A stretch of 64,000 nucleotides of DNA from an uncultured Eubacteriales bacterium (GTDB taxonomy: Bacteria; Bacillota; Clostridia; Oscillospirales; CAG-272), in the NCBI GenBank assembly GCA_934433485.1, contig CAKRZR010000010.1, forward strand, positions 1 through 64,000. Reading direction: 5' to 3'. Position numbers and translations under genes: made by a program. The notes beneath the pieces are model-generated. The model had not been told where the DNA came from and searched no databases. It was given only the letters and a program-made list of their open reading frames with translations. How positions within the stretch are numbered: the stretch's first letter is position 1; each line of letters opens with the position of its first letter. This document shows positions 31,509 to 40,180 of the stretch, piece after piece.

Positions 31509-33104
31509 ATGATAAAGATTCTACTCAAAAAACAGATGTCCGAAATGTTTCGGATGTATCTCTATGACGCGAAGAAGAATAAAGCGCGGTCGAAGGCGTC
31601 GGTGATCGGGCTGTTTGTCATGTACGCGTTTTTGATCGTCGGCGTGCTCGGCGGCATCTTCACGTATCTTGCCGTAAGCCTGTGCCGCCCGCTGTCGGAC
31701 GCCGGTGTTCCGTGGCTGTACTTTTTGCTCATCACCATGATCTCTGTCGCGCTCGGCGTGTTCGGCAGTGTGTTCAACACGTTCGCAAGCCTGTACCTTG
31801 CCAGGGACAACGACCTGCTCCTGTCCATGCCGATCCCGGTGCGCGCCATCATGGCGTCCCGACTGCTCGGCGTGTACCTCATGGGATTGTTGTATTCCGG
31901 CATCGTCATGATCCCCGCCGTCATCGTCTACTTCGTGACCGCGCCCGTAACGCCGCTTGCCGTCGTCGGATCGATTCTGCTGACCGTTTGCGTGACGCTG
32001 TTCGTGCTGGTGCTGTCGTGCCTGCTTGGCTGGGTCGTCGCGAAAATCTCCGTCAAGCTGCGCCATAAGAGCATTGTGACCGTGCTCGCGTCCCTTGTGT
32101 TCATCGGTCTGTACTATTTCGTCTACTTCCGTGCACAGTCCGTGATCCAGGAGCTCGTCGCCAATGCCGCTGTCGTGGGCGGGAAGATCCGGGGCGCGGC
32201 GTATCCCCTGTACGCCATCGGGCAAATGGGCATCGGCGATCCGCTTGCCATCGCGTGCGTCACCGTCGTTACCGTCCTGCTCTTTGTACTGACCATGTAC
32301 CTCATCGCGCACAGCTTCATCCGTATTGCCACCACGCCGCAGAATGCCGAGAAAAAGGCGTACGTCGCCGGTCGGGAAAAGGTCCACTCTCCCGATATGG
32401 CTCTCCTCCTGCGCGAAGCGTTCCGCTTTACAAGCAGCGCGAACTATATGCTCAACTGCGGAATGGCGATCCTCCTCATCCCGATCTGCGCCGTGCTGCT
32501 CCTCTGGAAGGGCGGTATGCTCGCAGAGATGATCCCGGAGCTTCTCGGTACCGCTGAGGCAGCCGTTGTTTTCGCCGCCGGGGGTGCGTTTGCCCTCGCC
32601 GCCATGAACGACATCTCCGCGCCCTCCGTCTCTCTGGAAGGGAAAAATCTCTGGATCGCAAGGTCCCTCCCCGTCACCGCGTGGCAGATTTTGCGCGCCA
32701 AGCTCTGGTTGCACGTCGCCTTGACCGTGGTGCCGATGACGCTTTATTGTATCTGCGCCGCCATCGGACTGCGATTGACCATCCTCCAGACCGTGCTCCT
32801 CCTTGCCGCCGCGACCGCCTACGTGTTCTTCTCCGCCGCGCTCGGTCTGGCCCTCAATCTCAAGCACCCGAACCTCACCTGGTCGAATGAAAATATCCCG
32901 ATCAAGCAGAGCCTGCCCGTGTTCCTCTGCCTCTTTGGTGGCTGGATTTATGGCGCGGCTGCCGTGATCGTGTATTTCCTCTTCCCGGGGCCGGTCAACG
33001 CCGTGCTGTATCTCCTCCCTGTCACCGCCGTTACCATCGCCGCCGCAGCAGCACTGTGGATCTGGCTCTACAAACGCGGGACAAGGATCTACGAAGCCCT
33101 GTAA
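31509..33104 (+). CDS. ABC-2 type exporter permease
   Basis: The 531-residue membrane protein has about 12 predicted helices. It starts with a cytoplasmic segment ending in the KNKARSKAS basic region, then VIGLFVMYAFLIVGVLGGIF. The motif LARDNDLLLSMPIPVRAIMASRLL near residue 97 is typical of large ABC-2 permeases paired with ATPases like that at 28338. A second SLEGKNLWIARSLPVTAWQILRAKL block near residue 376 shows the same two-half pattern. The substrate is unknown. No promoter is visible between the element and this start. Confidence 0.85.
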   Translation: MIKILLKKQMSEMFRMYLYDAKKNKARSKASVIGLFVMYAFLIVGVLGGIFTYLAVSLCRPLSDAGVPWLYFLLITMISVALGVFGSVFNTFASLYLARDNDLLLSMPIPVRAIMASRLLGVYLMGLLYSGIVMIPAVIVYFVTAPVTPLAVVGSILLTVCVTLFVLVLSCLLGWVVAKISVKLRHKSIVTVLASLVFIGLYYFVYFRAQSVIQELVANAAVVGGKIRGAAYPLYAIGQMGIGDPLAIACVTVVTVLLFVLTMYLIAHSFIRIATTPQNAEKKAYVAGREKVHSPDMALLLREAFRFTSSANYMLNCGMAILLIPICAVLLLWKGGMLAEMIPELLGTAEAAVVFAAGGAFALAAMNDISAPSVSLEGKNLWIARSLPVTAWQILRAKLWLHVALTVVPMTLYCICAAIGLRLTILQTVLLLAAATAYVFFSAALGLALNLKHPNLTWSNENIPIKQSLPVFLCLFGGWIYGAAAVIVYFLFPGPVNAVLYLLPVTAVTIAAAAALWIWLYKRGTRIYEAL

Positions 33105-33110
33105 ACCATA

Positions 33111-33148
33111 AAGGATGCCCGATCCGCTGCCGGTCGAGCATCTTTTTT
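33111..33148 (+). terminator. Intrinsic terminator after ABC permease
   Basis: Stem GATGC...GCATC with an inner paired segment (CGATC/GGTCG) followed by TTTTTT at 33141-33148. It ends the permease transcript just before a new promoter. Confidence 0.75.
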
Positions 33149-33152
33149 GCGC

Positions 33153-33181
33153 TTGCATATTGTCAACAATTTTGGTATAAT
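33153..33181 (+). promoter_or_regulatory. Promoter of TetM-like GTPase gene
   Basis: TTGCAT at 33153-33158, 17 bp, TATAAT at 33176-33181. The leader to the start codon is about 146 nt and contains a CCCTTTTCGGGAAGGG hairpin near 33262-33277. Confidence 0.8.
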
Positions 33182-33327
33182 GAGAATAAGGCCGAAAACA
33201 GAAAAAACGGACGCGGACGGCACCAGCTCCCCGATAGAAACGCTTTTGGAGGGGGTGTGGCCCTTTTCGGGAAGGGTTCTGCCATCGCGTCCCCTGTACC
33301 AAATCATGAGCGATAGAGAGGTATACC

Positions 33328-35403
33328 ATGCCATCGAGTGCATTTTTGAATCTGGGTATCCTTGCGCACGTAGACGCCGGGAAGACGACGCTGACGGAGC
33401 GGATGCTGTTCGCGGCGGGCAGTATCCGGGAGGCGGGCAGTGTGGACGACGGCAGCACACGCACCGATTCGCTGTCCGTCGAGAGGGAGAGAGGCATCTC
33501 TGTCCGCACGGCGACCGCGTCGCTCTTCTGGCACGGCAAGACGGTCAATATTATCGACACCCCCGGTCACGTCGACTTTGCCGGAGAGGTCGAGCGGTGT
33601 CTCGGCGCGCTGGATATCGCCATTATCGTCGTGTCCGCACCGGACGGCGTACGCGCGCATACCGAGAACATCCTCCGCGCCCTCGACCTCTGCCATACGC
33701 CGCGCGTCCTGTTCGTCAATAAAATCGACCGCGCCGGAGCAGAGCAGTCCGCGCCCGATTCCGCCGTATTGTCCGCCGCACTCCGCCGCGTCACCGGCGC
33801 GGAGATGACGTATATGAACGCGCAGTACGTGTCCGATATCGCCACCGCACGCGCGACGGTCCATCTGCGTCCGATCGCGGAGGCTGCCACGGAGGCGCTG
33901 GCGGAGTTCGATCCCGAAGCAGAGGAAGCGTTCCTCACCGATACCGTATTGTCGGACGATGCCGCGCGCGAAAAGCTGTGTGCCGCCATCCGCGATTGCA
34001 GGGTCACGCCGATCCTCTGGGGCTGCGCGAAAAACGGCACGGGCGTCACGGAGCTGCTCGATTTCTGCACCGATTTCATGCCGGACGCCGCGGACCGCGC
34101 CTCAGACGCCCTCTCCGGGGTGATCTTCAAGATTGAGCACGACCGCACCATGGGCAAGCTCGCATATATCCGCCTGTTCGGGGGCAGCCTCAAGAGCCGC
34201 GATTCCGTCACGCTGATCGATCCTGCCGCACAAACCGATCCCGCCACCGCCGATCCCGAGCCGGACGACGCTGTTCCCGTGGAGGACGATACGCCTGCCG
34301 CACCGTGGAAGATCACCCAGATCCGCCGCGCCGATGTGCAAAACGGGGGCAGATTCGTGGACGCGGGTTCGGTCACCGCCGGGGATATTGGCGTGCTGTG
34401 CGGTCTGACCGGGGCAAAATGCGGCAATTTTGTCGGAGCGGTCACCGGGAACACGACGGCGCGCCTTGCCTATCCGCTCCTGTCCGTGCAGGTCAGGCCA
34501 TCCGCGCAGGACGAAGCGAAAATGCCGGGAGAAGCCCTGCCGTCGCTGGCAAACGCGATGCGGGAGCTGTCTGAGGAGGAGCCGTATCTCGACGCGAAAT
34601 GGGAAAACGGGCAGTCCGAGATCGTCGTGCACCTGACCGGCGGCGTGCAGCAGGAAATCCTCGAAAATCTGTTATGGGAACGGTACGGCAAGCGCGCGGT
34701 GTTCTCCAAGCCGACCGTGATCTATAAGGAAACGCCGACGCGCGAGGGGATTGCCTACGCCGACTATACCATGCCGAAGCCGTGCTGGGCGGTCGTGCAG
34801 TTCAAGTTTACGCCCATGCCGCGCGGTTACGGCGTGTCCTACCACGGCAGACTGCCGTCCAATCAGCTGTTCTATCGCTACCAGAGCCACATCCGCCGCT
34901 CGTTCCGGGAATGTCTGGCGCAGGGACTCCACGGCTGGGAGGTCACGGATTTCCGCTGCGACCTCATCGGCGGCGAGCACCACACGATCCACACGCACCC
35001 GCTCGATTTCTTCGTCTGCACCCCGATGGCGTTCATGAACGGACTGGTGAACTGCGGCACCACGCTGCTCGAACCGCTCATGCGTTGGCGGATCACGTGC
35101 CCGATGGAGCTTTCCGGCAAGATCCTCTCGCAGGTCACGAACCTCCGCGGCACCTACGACACGCCGGTCGTGGCAGGGGACACTGCGTCCATGGAGGCGA
35201 TCCTGCCCCTTGCGACCACGATGCATTTCCCGATCTGGCTGGCGTCCACGACCTCCGGCAAGGCGGCGTGCGCGTCGGATTTCTATGGCTACAGCGAATG
35301 CCCGCCGGGAGAAATGCACGAGACCCCCAGACGCGGCGTCAATCCGCTGGACCGGGCAAGATGGATCCTGTACTGCCGCGGCGCCGGGAAGTGGGAGGAA
35401 TGA
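33328..35403 (+). CDS. TetM/TetO-like ribosomal protection GTPase
   Basis: The 691-residue protein is an EF-G-like translational GTPase of the ribosomal-protection group. G1 is GILAHVDAGKTTL (residue 9), the switch region ERERGISVRTA, G3 DTPGHVDF and G4 NKID. Domains II, III (EEPYLDAKWE), IV (GLHGWEVTDF near residue 535) and V follow. In TetM the tip of domain IV loop III reads YYSPVSTPADF; here the corresponding stretch is HHTIHTHPLDF, so the residues that displace tetracycline are not conserved. An acidic, proline-rich insert (about residues 297-321) interrupts domain II. Tetracycline resistance is therefore possible but unproven. Confidence 0.8.
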   Translation: MPSSAFLNLGILAHVDAGKTTLTERMLFAAGSIREAGSVDDGSTRTDSLSVERERGISVRTATASLFWHGKTVNIIDTPGHVDFAGEVERCLGALDIAIIVVSAPDGVRAHTENILRALDLCHTPRVLFVNKIDRAGAEQSAPDSAVLSAALRRVTGAEMTYMNAQYVSDIATARATVHLRPIAEAATEALAEFDPEAEEAFLTDTVLSDDAAREKLCAAIRDCRVTPILWGCAKNGTGVTELLDFCTDFMPDAADRASDALSGVIFKIEHDRTMGKLAYIRLFGGSLKSRDSVTLIDPAAQTDPATADPEPDDAVPVEDDTPAAPWKITQIRRADVQNGGRFVDAGSVTAGDIGVLCGLTGAKCGNFVGAVTGNTTARLAYPLLSVQVRPSAQDEAKMPGEALPSLANAMRELSEEEPYLDAKWENGQSEIVVHLTGGVQQEILENLLWERYGKRAVFSKPTVIYKETPTREGIAYADYTMPKPCWAVVQFKFTPMPRGYGVSYHGRLPSNQLFYRYQSHIRRSFRECLAQGLHGWEVTDFRCDLIGGEHHTIHTHPLDFFVCTPMAFMNGLVNCGTTLLEPLMRWRITCPMELSGKILSQVTNLRGTYDTPVVAGDTASMEAILPLATTMHFPIWLASTTSGKAACASDFYGYSECPPGEMHETPRRGVNPLDRARWILYCRGAGKWEE

Positions 35404-35434
35404 CGTTTACGAAAATGTTTCGCAGCCAAAGGGC

Positions 35435-35463
35435 TTGATTCCTGCCGCCGGACGTGGTATAAT
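35435..35463 (+). promoter_or_regulatory. Promoter of MFS gene
   Basis: TTGATT at 35435-35440, 17 bp, TATAAT at 35458-35463; the start codon is 38 nt further. Confidence 0.85.
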
Positions 35464-35500
35464 GGCACGATGGTCAAAACCGGGCAGGAGAGAGGTACAT

Positions 35501-36829
35501 ATGGAAAAGACAAAAACACGCGCGACGGATACGACAGCGGCAGATACGGACGCGCGCTTTGCGTCACGGGAGTATAAGCTCTCGCGCGGCGCGTACAAGG
35601 CACAATGCACGTTTGAATATTTCATCGCGATTCTGGTGAGCGATGCGTATCTGTCGAAGCTGCTTGCGACGATCGGGATGACGGATATGCAGATCGGGGT
35701 GATCTCGTCGTTCATCTCGCTGGCGTTTTTATTCCAGCTGGCGTCGATCTTTGTGGTCGGGTACATCAAAAACGTGAAGGGCGCGGGAATGCTGTTCAAT
35801 ACGCTCGGCAGCGTGCTGTTTCTGGGGCTGTACCTGATCCCGTTTCTGCCCTTTGCGCGGTCGGTCAAGACGGCGCTGGTGGTGGTGTGCATCCTGGCGG
35901 CGTACTTCTGCAACTATTTTGTGACCTCGATGATCTACAAGTGGGGCAACTCGTTCGTGGAGCCGGGGAAGCGCGGGGTCTATTCGGCGGAAAAGGAGAT
36001 GATCTCTCTGGTCTCCGGCATGGCGTTCACGTTTCTGGTAGGCTTTGTGATGGACCGGTACGAGCTGGCGGACGATCTCTACGGCGGCTTTTTGTTCATC
36101 GCTGTCGCGGGCTTCATTGTCGCCGTGTGCAATTTTGTCTCCCTCGCGCTGATCAGGCGGACGAGCGCGTCGGAAGTGGAGCATCGCCATACGCTGCGGG
36201 AGATCTTTCAAAATACGCTGGGCAGCGCGTCGTTCCGGCACGTGGTGTTTTTGACGGTGCTCTTTGACTGTGGGCGGTATCTGACGATCGGGTTCATGGG
36301 GATCTACAAGGTAAAGGATCTGCTTCTGACGGTCGGGACGGTGCAGGTGATCAACATTGCGGGAAATCTGGCGCGGTTTTTCATCTCCAAGCCGTTCGGG
36401 CGCTTTTCGGACAGGACGTCGTACGCACGCGGGATGGAGCTGGCGCTGTGCATTGCCGCGCTCGGCTTTTTCCTGAACATGTTCTCGCAGCCGTCGGCGA
36501 AGGTATTCGTGGTGCTGTTCACGATCCTGTACGCCGTCAGCTCCGCGGGCACGAATCAGAATTCGCTGAACATCGTCTACAGCTACGTGCCGCTGGATTA
36601 TTTCGTCCCAGCGTGCGCGATCAAAAACAGCATCGGCGGCGTGTGCGGCTTTCTCTCCTCCCTCCTCGGCGCGCGCATCCTATCGGCGGTGCAGGCAAAC
36701 GGCAATGTCGTCTTTGGCATTCCGATGTACGGGCAGCAGCTCTTATCCGCGCTGTCGTTTGTGGTATTGTTGGCGGCTGTGGTATACGTCCGTCTCGTGA
36801 TCGAAAAGCAGGCGGTCATGCGGCAGTAG
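35501..36829 (+). CDS. Major facilitator superfamily transporter
   Basis: The 442-residue protein has a 30-residue hydrophilic N-terminus and about 12 hydrophobic helices. The fold pattern is MFS, with a cytoplasmic central loop near residues 210-225. Conserved polar motifs include ISKPFGRFSDRTSYARG after helix 8. The ATG at 35501 follows CAGGAGAGAGG; the frame is open upstream into the previous gene but without conservation. It has its own promoter. The substrate is unknown. A repeat end begins a few bases after its stop. Confidence 0.8.
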   Translation: MEKTKTRATDTTAADTDARFASREYKLSRGAYKAQCTFEYFIAILVSDAYLSKLLATIGMTDMQIGVISSFISLAFLFQLASIFVVGYIKNVKGAGMLFNTLGSVLFLGLYLIPFLPFARSVKTALVVVCILAAYFCNYFVTSMIYKWGNSFVEPGKRGVYSAEKEMISLVSGMAFTFLVGFVMDRYELADDLYGGFLFIAVAGFIVAVCNFVSLALIRRTSASEVEHRHTLREIFQNTLGSASFRHVVFLTVLFDCGRYLTIGFMGIYKVKDLLLTVGTVQVINIAGNLARFFISKPFGRFSDRTSYARGMELALCIAALGFFLNMFSQPSAKVFVVLFTILYAVSSAGTNQNSLNIVYSYVPLDYFVPACAIKNSIGGVCGFLSSLLGARILSAVQANGNVVFGIPMYGQQLLSALSFVVLLAAVVYVRLVIEKQAVMRQ

Positions 36830-37070
36830 TGGTACGCGAAAGGGGAACGCGGCTTTTTGAGAACGAACTTTGTTCGTTCCAGCCTGAGCAAAAACTTTTA
36901 TGAGGGAAATGGGATAGAATTTCGTTTGTGCGCGCCTGTATGCTCACCAATGTTGTTTTGTCTCCACTGACTTTAGTCAGTGAACAGACGGCGATCGTAT
37001 GTGAACTGCCCTTTACGGGGAGCGATTGCATGGCTTTGTTTCCTGGATTCACTGTAGCTGTGGGCGAATT
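36830..37070. repeat. Left half of an interspersed repeat after the MFS gene
   Basis: After the stop: GCGAAAGGGGAACGC, GGCTTTTTGA hairpin base, tip palindrome at 36861-36879 (GAACGAAC/GTTCGTTC), AGCCTGAGCAAAAACTTTTATG, TTTCGTTTGTGCGCG and CTCACCAATG. The palindrome CACTGACTTTAGTCAGTG (36965-36982) and the interior block ACGGGGAGCGATTGCATGGC follow, the latter shared with the 7653 copy. No right end is seen before the next promoter. Confidence 0.75.
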
Positions 37071-37092
37071 TTGCTCCATTTGTCGAAAACGC

Positions 37093-37121
37093 TTGACTTT
37101 TCTCCGATATTGTGCTATACT
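37093..37121 (+). promoter_or_regulatory. Promoter of CNNM/CBS gene
   Basis: TTGACT at 37093-37098, 17 bp, TATACT at 37116-37121. Confidence 0.85.
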
Positions 37122-37306
37122 ATAGGACAATCGAACCATAGGGTTCAATGCGATAAGGAGAAAACATCCGATCATGGACGGTGGCAATACCGGGGACAGT
37201 ATTCCCCGATGCTGGAACCAGATACATAGTGAGGTACATCTGTAACCGATTGAGGGACAGGTGTGCCTTTTTGTGTGCAAATCACCGATTCACGGAGCCA
37301 AATCAT
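37122..37306 (+). other. 185-nt structured leader of the CNNM/CBS gene
   Basis: The leader contains GAACC/GGTTC (37131-37145), a GGGGACAGTATTCCCC hairpin (near 37193-37208) and CTGG/CCAG just after. It also has a 23-codon frame at 37174-37245 with AAGGAG 13 nt upstream. The combination could be a regulatory RNA or a leader peptide, which would fit a divalent-cation transporter. It does not match the M-box or another class I can recognise by eye. Confidence 0.35.
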
Positions 37307-38581
37307 ATGTCAATCGTTATACTTGTATTTTTCATTGCCATGTCGGCGTACTTCTCGGCAACAGAGACGGCGTTTTCCACGTGCAACAAGACGCGCCTGA
37401 AATCGATGGCGGACGACGGCAACAAAAAAGCGGCGCTTGCGCTGTCCCTTGCCGAAAAGTACGACCGGCTGCTCTCGACGATCCTCATCGGGAACAACAT
37501 TGTCAACATCTCCGCCAGCTCCATTGCGACGGTTTTGTTTGTCCACATGCTGGGCGACAAGGGCGCGACGGTGTCCACGGCGGTCATCACTGTGGTGGTG
37601 CTCATCTTTGGTGAGATCTCGCCGAAGAGCATCGCGAAGGATCGACCGGAGAGCTTTGCCATGTTTTCCGCGCCGCTCATCCGGGTCCTGATGATCGTGC
37701 TTGCGCCGTTAAACGCGATCTTTTCTCTGTGGAAGCGGCTGATCAACCGGATCTTCAAGCCGGCGGACAACGGCGGCATGTCGCAGGAGGAACTCAAGAT
37801 TCTTGTAGAAGAAGCGCGCAAGGACGGCGGGATCGACGAGAGCGAGGGGGATTTACTCCACAACGCGCTGACGTTCTCGGATCGCGAGGCAAAGGATATT
37901 CTGACGCACCGGGTCGATCTGACCGCCGTGGAGGTAAACGAGCCGAAAGCGGAGATCGCGCAGGCGTTCGCGGAGTCGCGGTATTCCCGCCTGCCGGTGT
38001 ATGAGGAGGACATCGACCACATCGTCGGCGTGCTGCACCAAAAGGATTTCTATACGCCGGAGGGCATTACGGACAAGCCCATCCGCGAGATCATGACGCG
38101 GCCGGTATTCGTGCTGGAAACGGAACAGATCGGTTCCCTTTTACAGACGATGCAAAAGGAAAAATCGCACTTTGCCATTGTGCTGGACGAGCTGGGCGGC
38201 ACGGTCGGGATCGTGTCGATGGAGGATATTCTGGAGGAGCTGGTCGGCGAGATCTGGGATGAACACGACGAGGTCATCGAACCGATCCGGCAGCTCTCCG
38301 ACGATACGTGGCAGGTGGACGGCGACAGCGCGGTAGCGGATTTCATAGACGAAACGGGCTGCCCGAAGCCGGAGGATTCCGAAGCGGTCACCATGTCGGG
38401 CTTCATGGCGGAGCAGCTGGCAAAGATCCCGGAGAACGGCGATCACTTCACCTATAAAAACTGGGAATTTACCGTCGCCGAGGTGGTCGGACACCGCGTG
38501 GCAAAGGTCAACGTAAAAAAACTCCCCAATCCGGAAGCGGAAGAGGAGAAAGAAAAGAAGAATTTTCTGCTGAACATATAA
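37307..38581 (+). CDS. CNNM/CorC family transporter with CBS domains
   Basis: The 424-residue protein has a DUF21 (CNNM) membrane domain of three helices plus one half-helix (residues 1-150, with FSATETAFSTCNKTRLK near 15 and TILIGNNIVNISASSIAT near 62). A CBS pair (about 195-320) and a CorC_HlyC domain at the C-terminus follow. Such proteins transport or regulate Mg2+/Co2+ and were once called hemolysins. ATG follows ACGGAG. The reading frame is open upstream, but the family start is here. Confidence 0.9.
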   Translation: MSIVILVFFIAMSAYFSATETAFSTCNKTRLKSMADDGNKKAALALSLAEKYDRLLSTILIGNNIVNISASSIATVLFVHMLGDKGATVSTAVITVVVLIFGEISPKSIAKDRPESFAMFSAPLIRVLMIVLAPLNAIFSLWKRLINRIFKPADNGGMSQEELKILVEEARKDGGIDESEGDLLHNALTFSDREAKDILTHRVDLTAVEVNEPKAEIAQAFAESRYSRLPVYEEDIDHIVGVLHQKDFYTPEGITDKPIREIMTRPVFVLETEQIGSLLQTMQKEKSHFAIVLDELGGTVGIVSMEDILEELVGEIWDEHDEVIEPIRQLSDDTWQVDGDSAVADFIDETGCPKPEDSEAVTMSGFMAEQLAKIPENGDHFTYKNWEFTVAEVVGHRVAKVNVKKLPNPEAEEEKEKKNFLLNI

Positions 38582-38690
38582 AAGACGTCCGCCCTGCCAA
38601 AAACAAACGTCATCCCCCTTTTATAAAGTTTTTTGGATGGGGGCGCGGGGGAAAACTTTTTTCCCAAAAAGGTTTCCCCCACATAGAAAC
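38582..38690. repeat. Alternative-class repeat end between convergent genes
   Basis: TTTTATAAAGTTTTTTGGATGGGGG, then a GGGGGAAAAC...GGTTTCCCCC hairpin with TTTTTTCCCAAAAA in the loop. The TATAAAGTTTTTTGG core matches the core of the main repeat right ends, while the hairpin is the alternative G-rich class. It lies between the convergent CNNM and SDR genes and could terminate transcription in both directions. Confidence 0.7.
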
Positions 38691-39446
38691 TTAAGTTTTC
38701 GCCATCTTCATCACCAGCTGCACAGGCAGGAGCTTGGCGACGAGACGGTAGAAGCGGTAGAAGGCTTTCGGCGTGTAGTTCGATTTGCCTGCCTTTGCCG
38801 CCTTGTACGCGCCGCGGACTACCTCGACCGGGTCGCAATAGGGCAGTGTGTCAAAGGTTTTGGAGTTGCCCTTGATCTCGCCGAGATAGATAAAGTCGGT
38901 GTCCATCGGTCCGGGGCAGACCGCCGTTGCCGTGATGCCACGCGCGCTCAGCTCATAGCCGATGCCGTAGGTGAACGCGGAAACGTACGCCTTGCTCGCG
39001 CTGTATACCGTCATCCGCGGATTCGGACAGAACGACGCGATCGACGATACGTTGAGGATATGGTCGCCCTTTGACATGTACGGCAGGACAATGTGCGTCA
39101 CCGCCGTCAGTCCCTTGATATTCAATTCCACCATCGTCGTCTGATGAGAAAGCTCTCCCTCGCCGACGTTGCCGAGAAAGCCGCAGCCCGAATTGTTTAC
39201 AAGCAGCGTAACCTCCGGACGGACCGCCGCAAGCTCTTCCTCCAGCCGGCGATAGCTGTCGTCCGCGGTCAGATCGAGCGGAAAGATACGGCACTGCTTT
39301 TTCACAAGTCCCGCCGCCTCGATGAGCTTTTCCTTCCGCCGCGCGATCAGCCAGTATTCTTCAATTTCCGGGAACACCGCCGGCGCCTGGCGGAGAAATT
39401 CCTTCCCCAGACCCGCGGACGCACCCGTGATGATTGCGATTTTCAT
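38691..39446 (-). CDS. Short-chain dehydrogenase/reductase
   Basis: The 251-residue product has the SDR cofactor motif TGASAGLG (residues 7-14), NNSG near residue 85, and catalytic YSASK with upstream Ser in NVSSIAS. A C-terminal hydrophobic segment could be a lipid- or membrane-contact region. The start MKIAIITG at 39446 follows GGGAG; a longer upstream reading frame lacks family support. The substrate is unknown. Confidence 0.9.
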   Translation of the reverse strand: MKIAIITGASAGLGKEFLRQAPAVFPEIEEYWLIARRKEKLIEAAGLVKKQCRIFPLDLTADDSYRRLEEELAAVRPEVTLLVNNSGCGFLGNVGEGELSHQTTMVELNIKGLTAVTHIVLPYMSKGDHILNVSSIASFCPNPRMTVYSASKAYVSAFTYGIGYELSARGITATAVCPGPMDTDFIYLGEIKGNSKTFDTLPYCDPVEVVRGAYKAAKAGKSNYTPKAFYRFYRLVAKLLPVQLVMKMAKT

Positions 39447-39631
39447 CTTGTTTTTCTCCCTTGCTTTGCCGTTTCCACCCCACAGCGCGAAACGACGTCG
39501 TTCTGTGACCATTATAACACGTCCGCGGCGGATATGCAAGAGAGATTTTTTCAAAAAAATCTTACGCTTTTCAAAATATCGGGAACATTTCCGTTTCCCG
39601 GACGTATAGCTTATGGATGGAAGGAGAAACC

Positions 39632-40180
39632 GTGTCACAATCCACCTGCCTTGCCGAGAGACTGTATGAACGGTACCGGCAGAAAATGTATGCCACCGCG
39701 TTTCGGATACTGCGCAATGCGGACGATGCCGAGGACGCTGTCGCCGATGCCGTGGTGCGCATGCTCCGCCATATCGATCAGTTTACCGAAATCGCGTGCG
39801 CCGATACGGCTCCATCCGCCGTGCACAGGGACCGCAACGAGGCGTTGCTATGTGTCTATACCCGCCATGCCGCCATCGATATCTGCCGCCGACGCCGACC
39901 GACCACACCGATCGACGACGCCCCGGAGATCCCCGATCCCGCGGATACGCCGGAGGACGCGATGCTCGCGCGGGAACAGATCGACGCGCTGCGCCGCGCC
40001 ATCGATACGATCAATCCGGACTTCCGCGAGGTGATCCTCCTCCGGTACGTGCACGATATGACCGTCCGGAACATCGCCACGGCACTGGAGCTCAACGAGG
40101 TCACGGTGCGGACAAGGCTCCTGCGCGGCAAAAACGCACTCCATAAACAACTGTCCGCCCCAAAGGAGGTATGCCCATGA
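39632..40180 (+). CDS. ECF-type RNA polymerase sigma factor
   Basis: The GTG at 39632 lies 5 nt after AAGGAG and gives 182 residues; an in-frame ATG at 39617 has no ribosome binding site. Region 2 covers MYATAFRILRNADDAEDAVADAV (about residues 19-41). Region 4 covers DTINPDFREVILLRYVHDMTVRNIATALELNEVTVRTRLLRGKNAL. It overlaps the next gene by ATGA. The pair is a typical sigma/membrane-partner unit. Its own promoter is not clear. Confidence 0.9.
   Translation: MSQSTCLAERLYERYRQKMYATAFRILRNADDAEDAVADAVVRMLRHIDQFTEIACADTAPSAVHRDRNEALLCVYTRHAAIDICRRRRPTTPIDDAPEIPDPADTPEDAMLAREQIDALRRAIDTINPDFREVILLRYVHDMTVRNIATALELNEVTVRTRLLRGKNALHKQLSAPKEVCP

Noticed and set aside
31521..33560. 679-codon minus-strand frame opposite the ABC permease
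   Set aside because: Asp/Glu/His/Gln-rich antisense composition; the permease has clear membrane helices and motifs.
37122..37306. M-box (Mg2+) riboswitch before the CNNM gene
   Set aside because: The conserved M-box sequence blocks are not visible; kept only as an unassigned structured leader.
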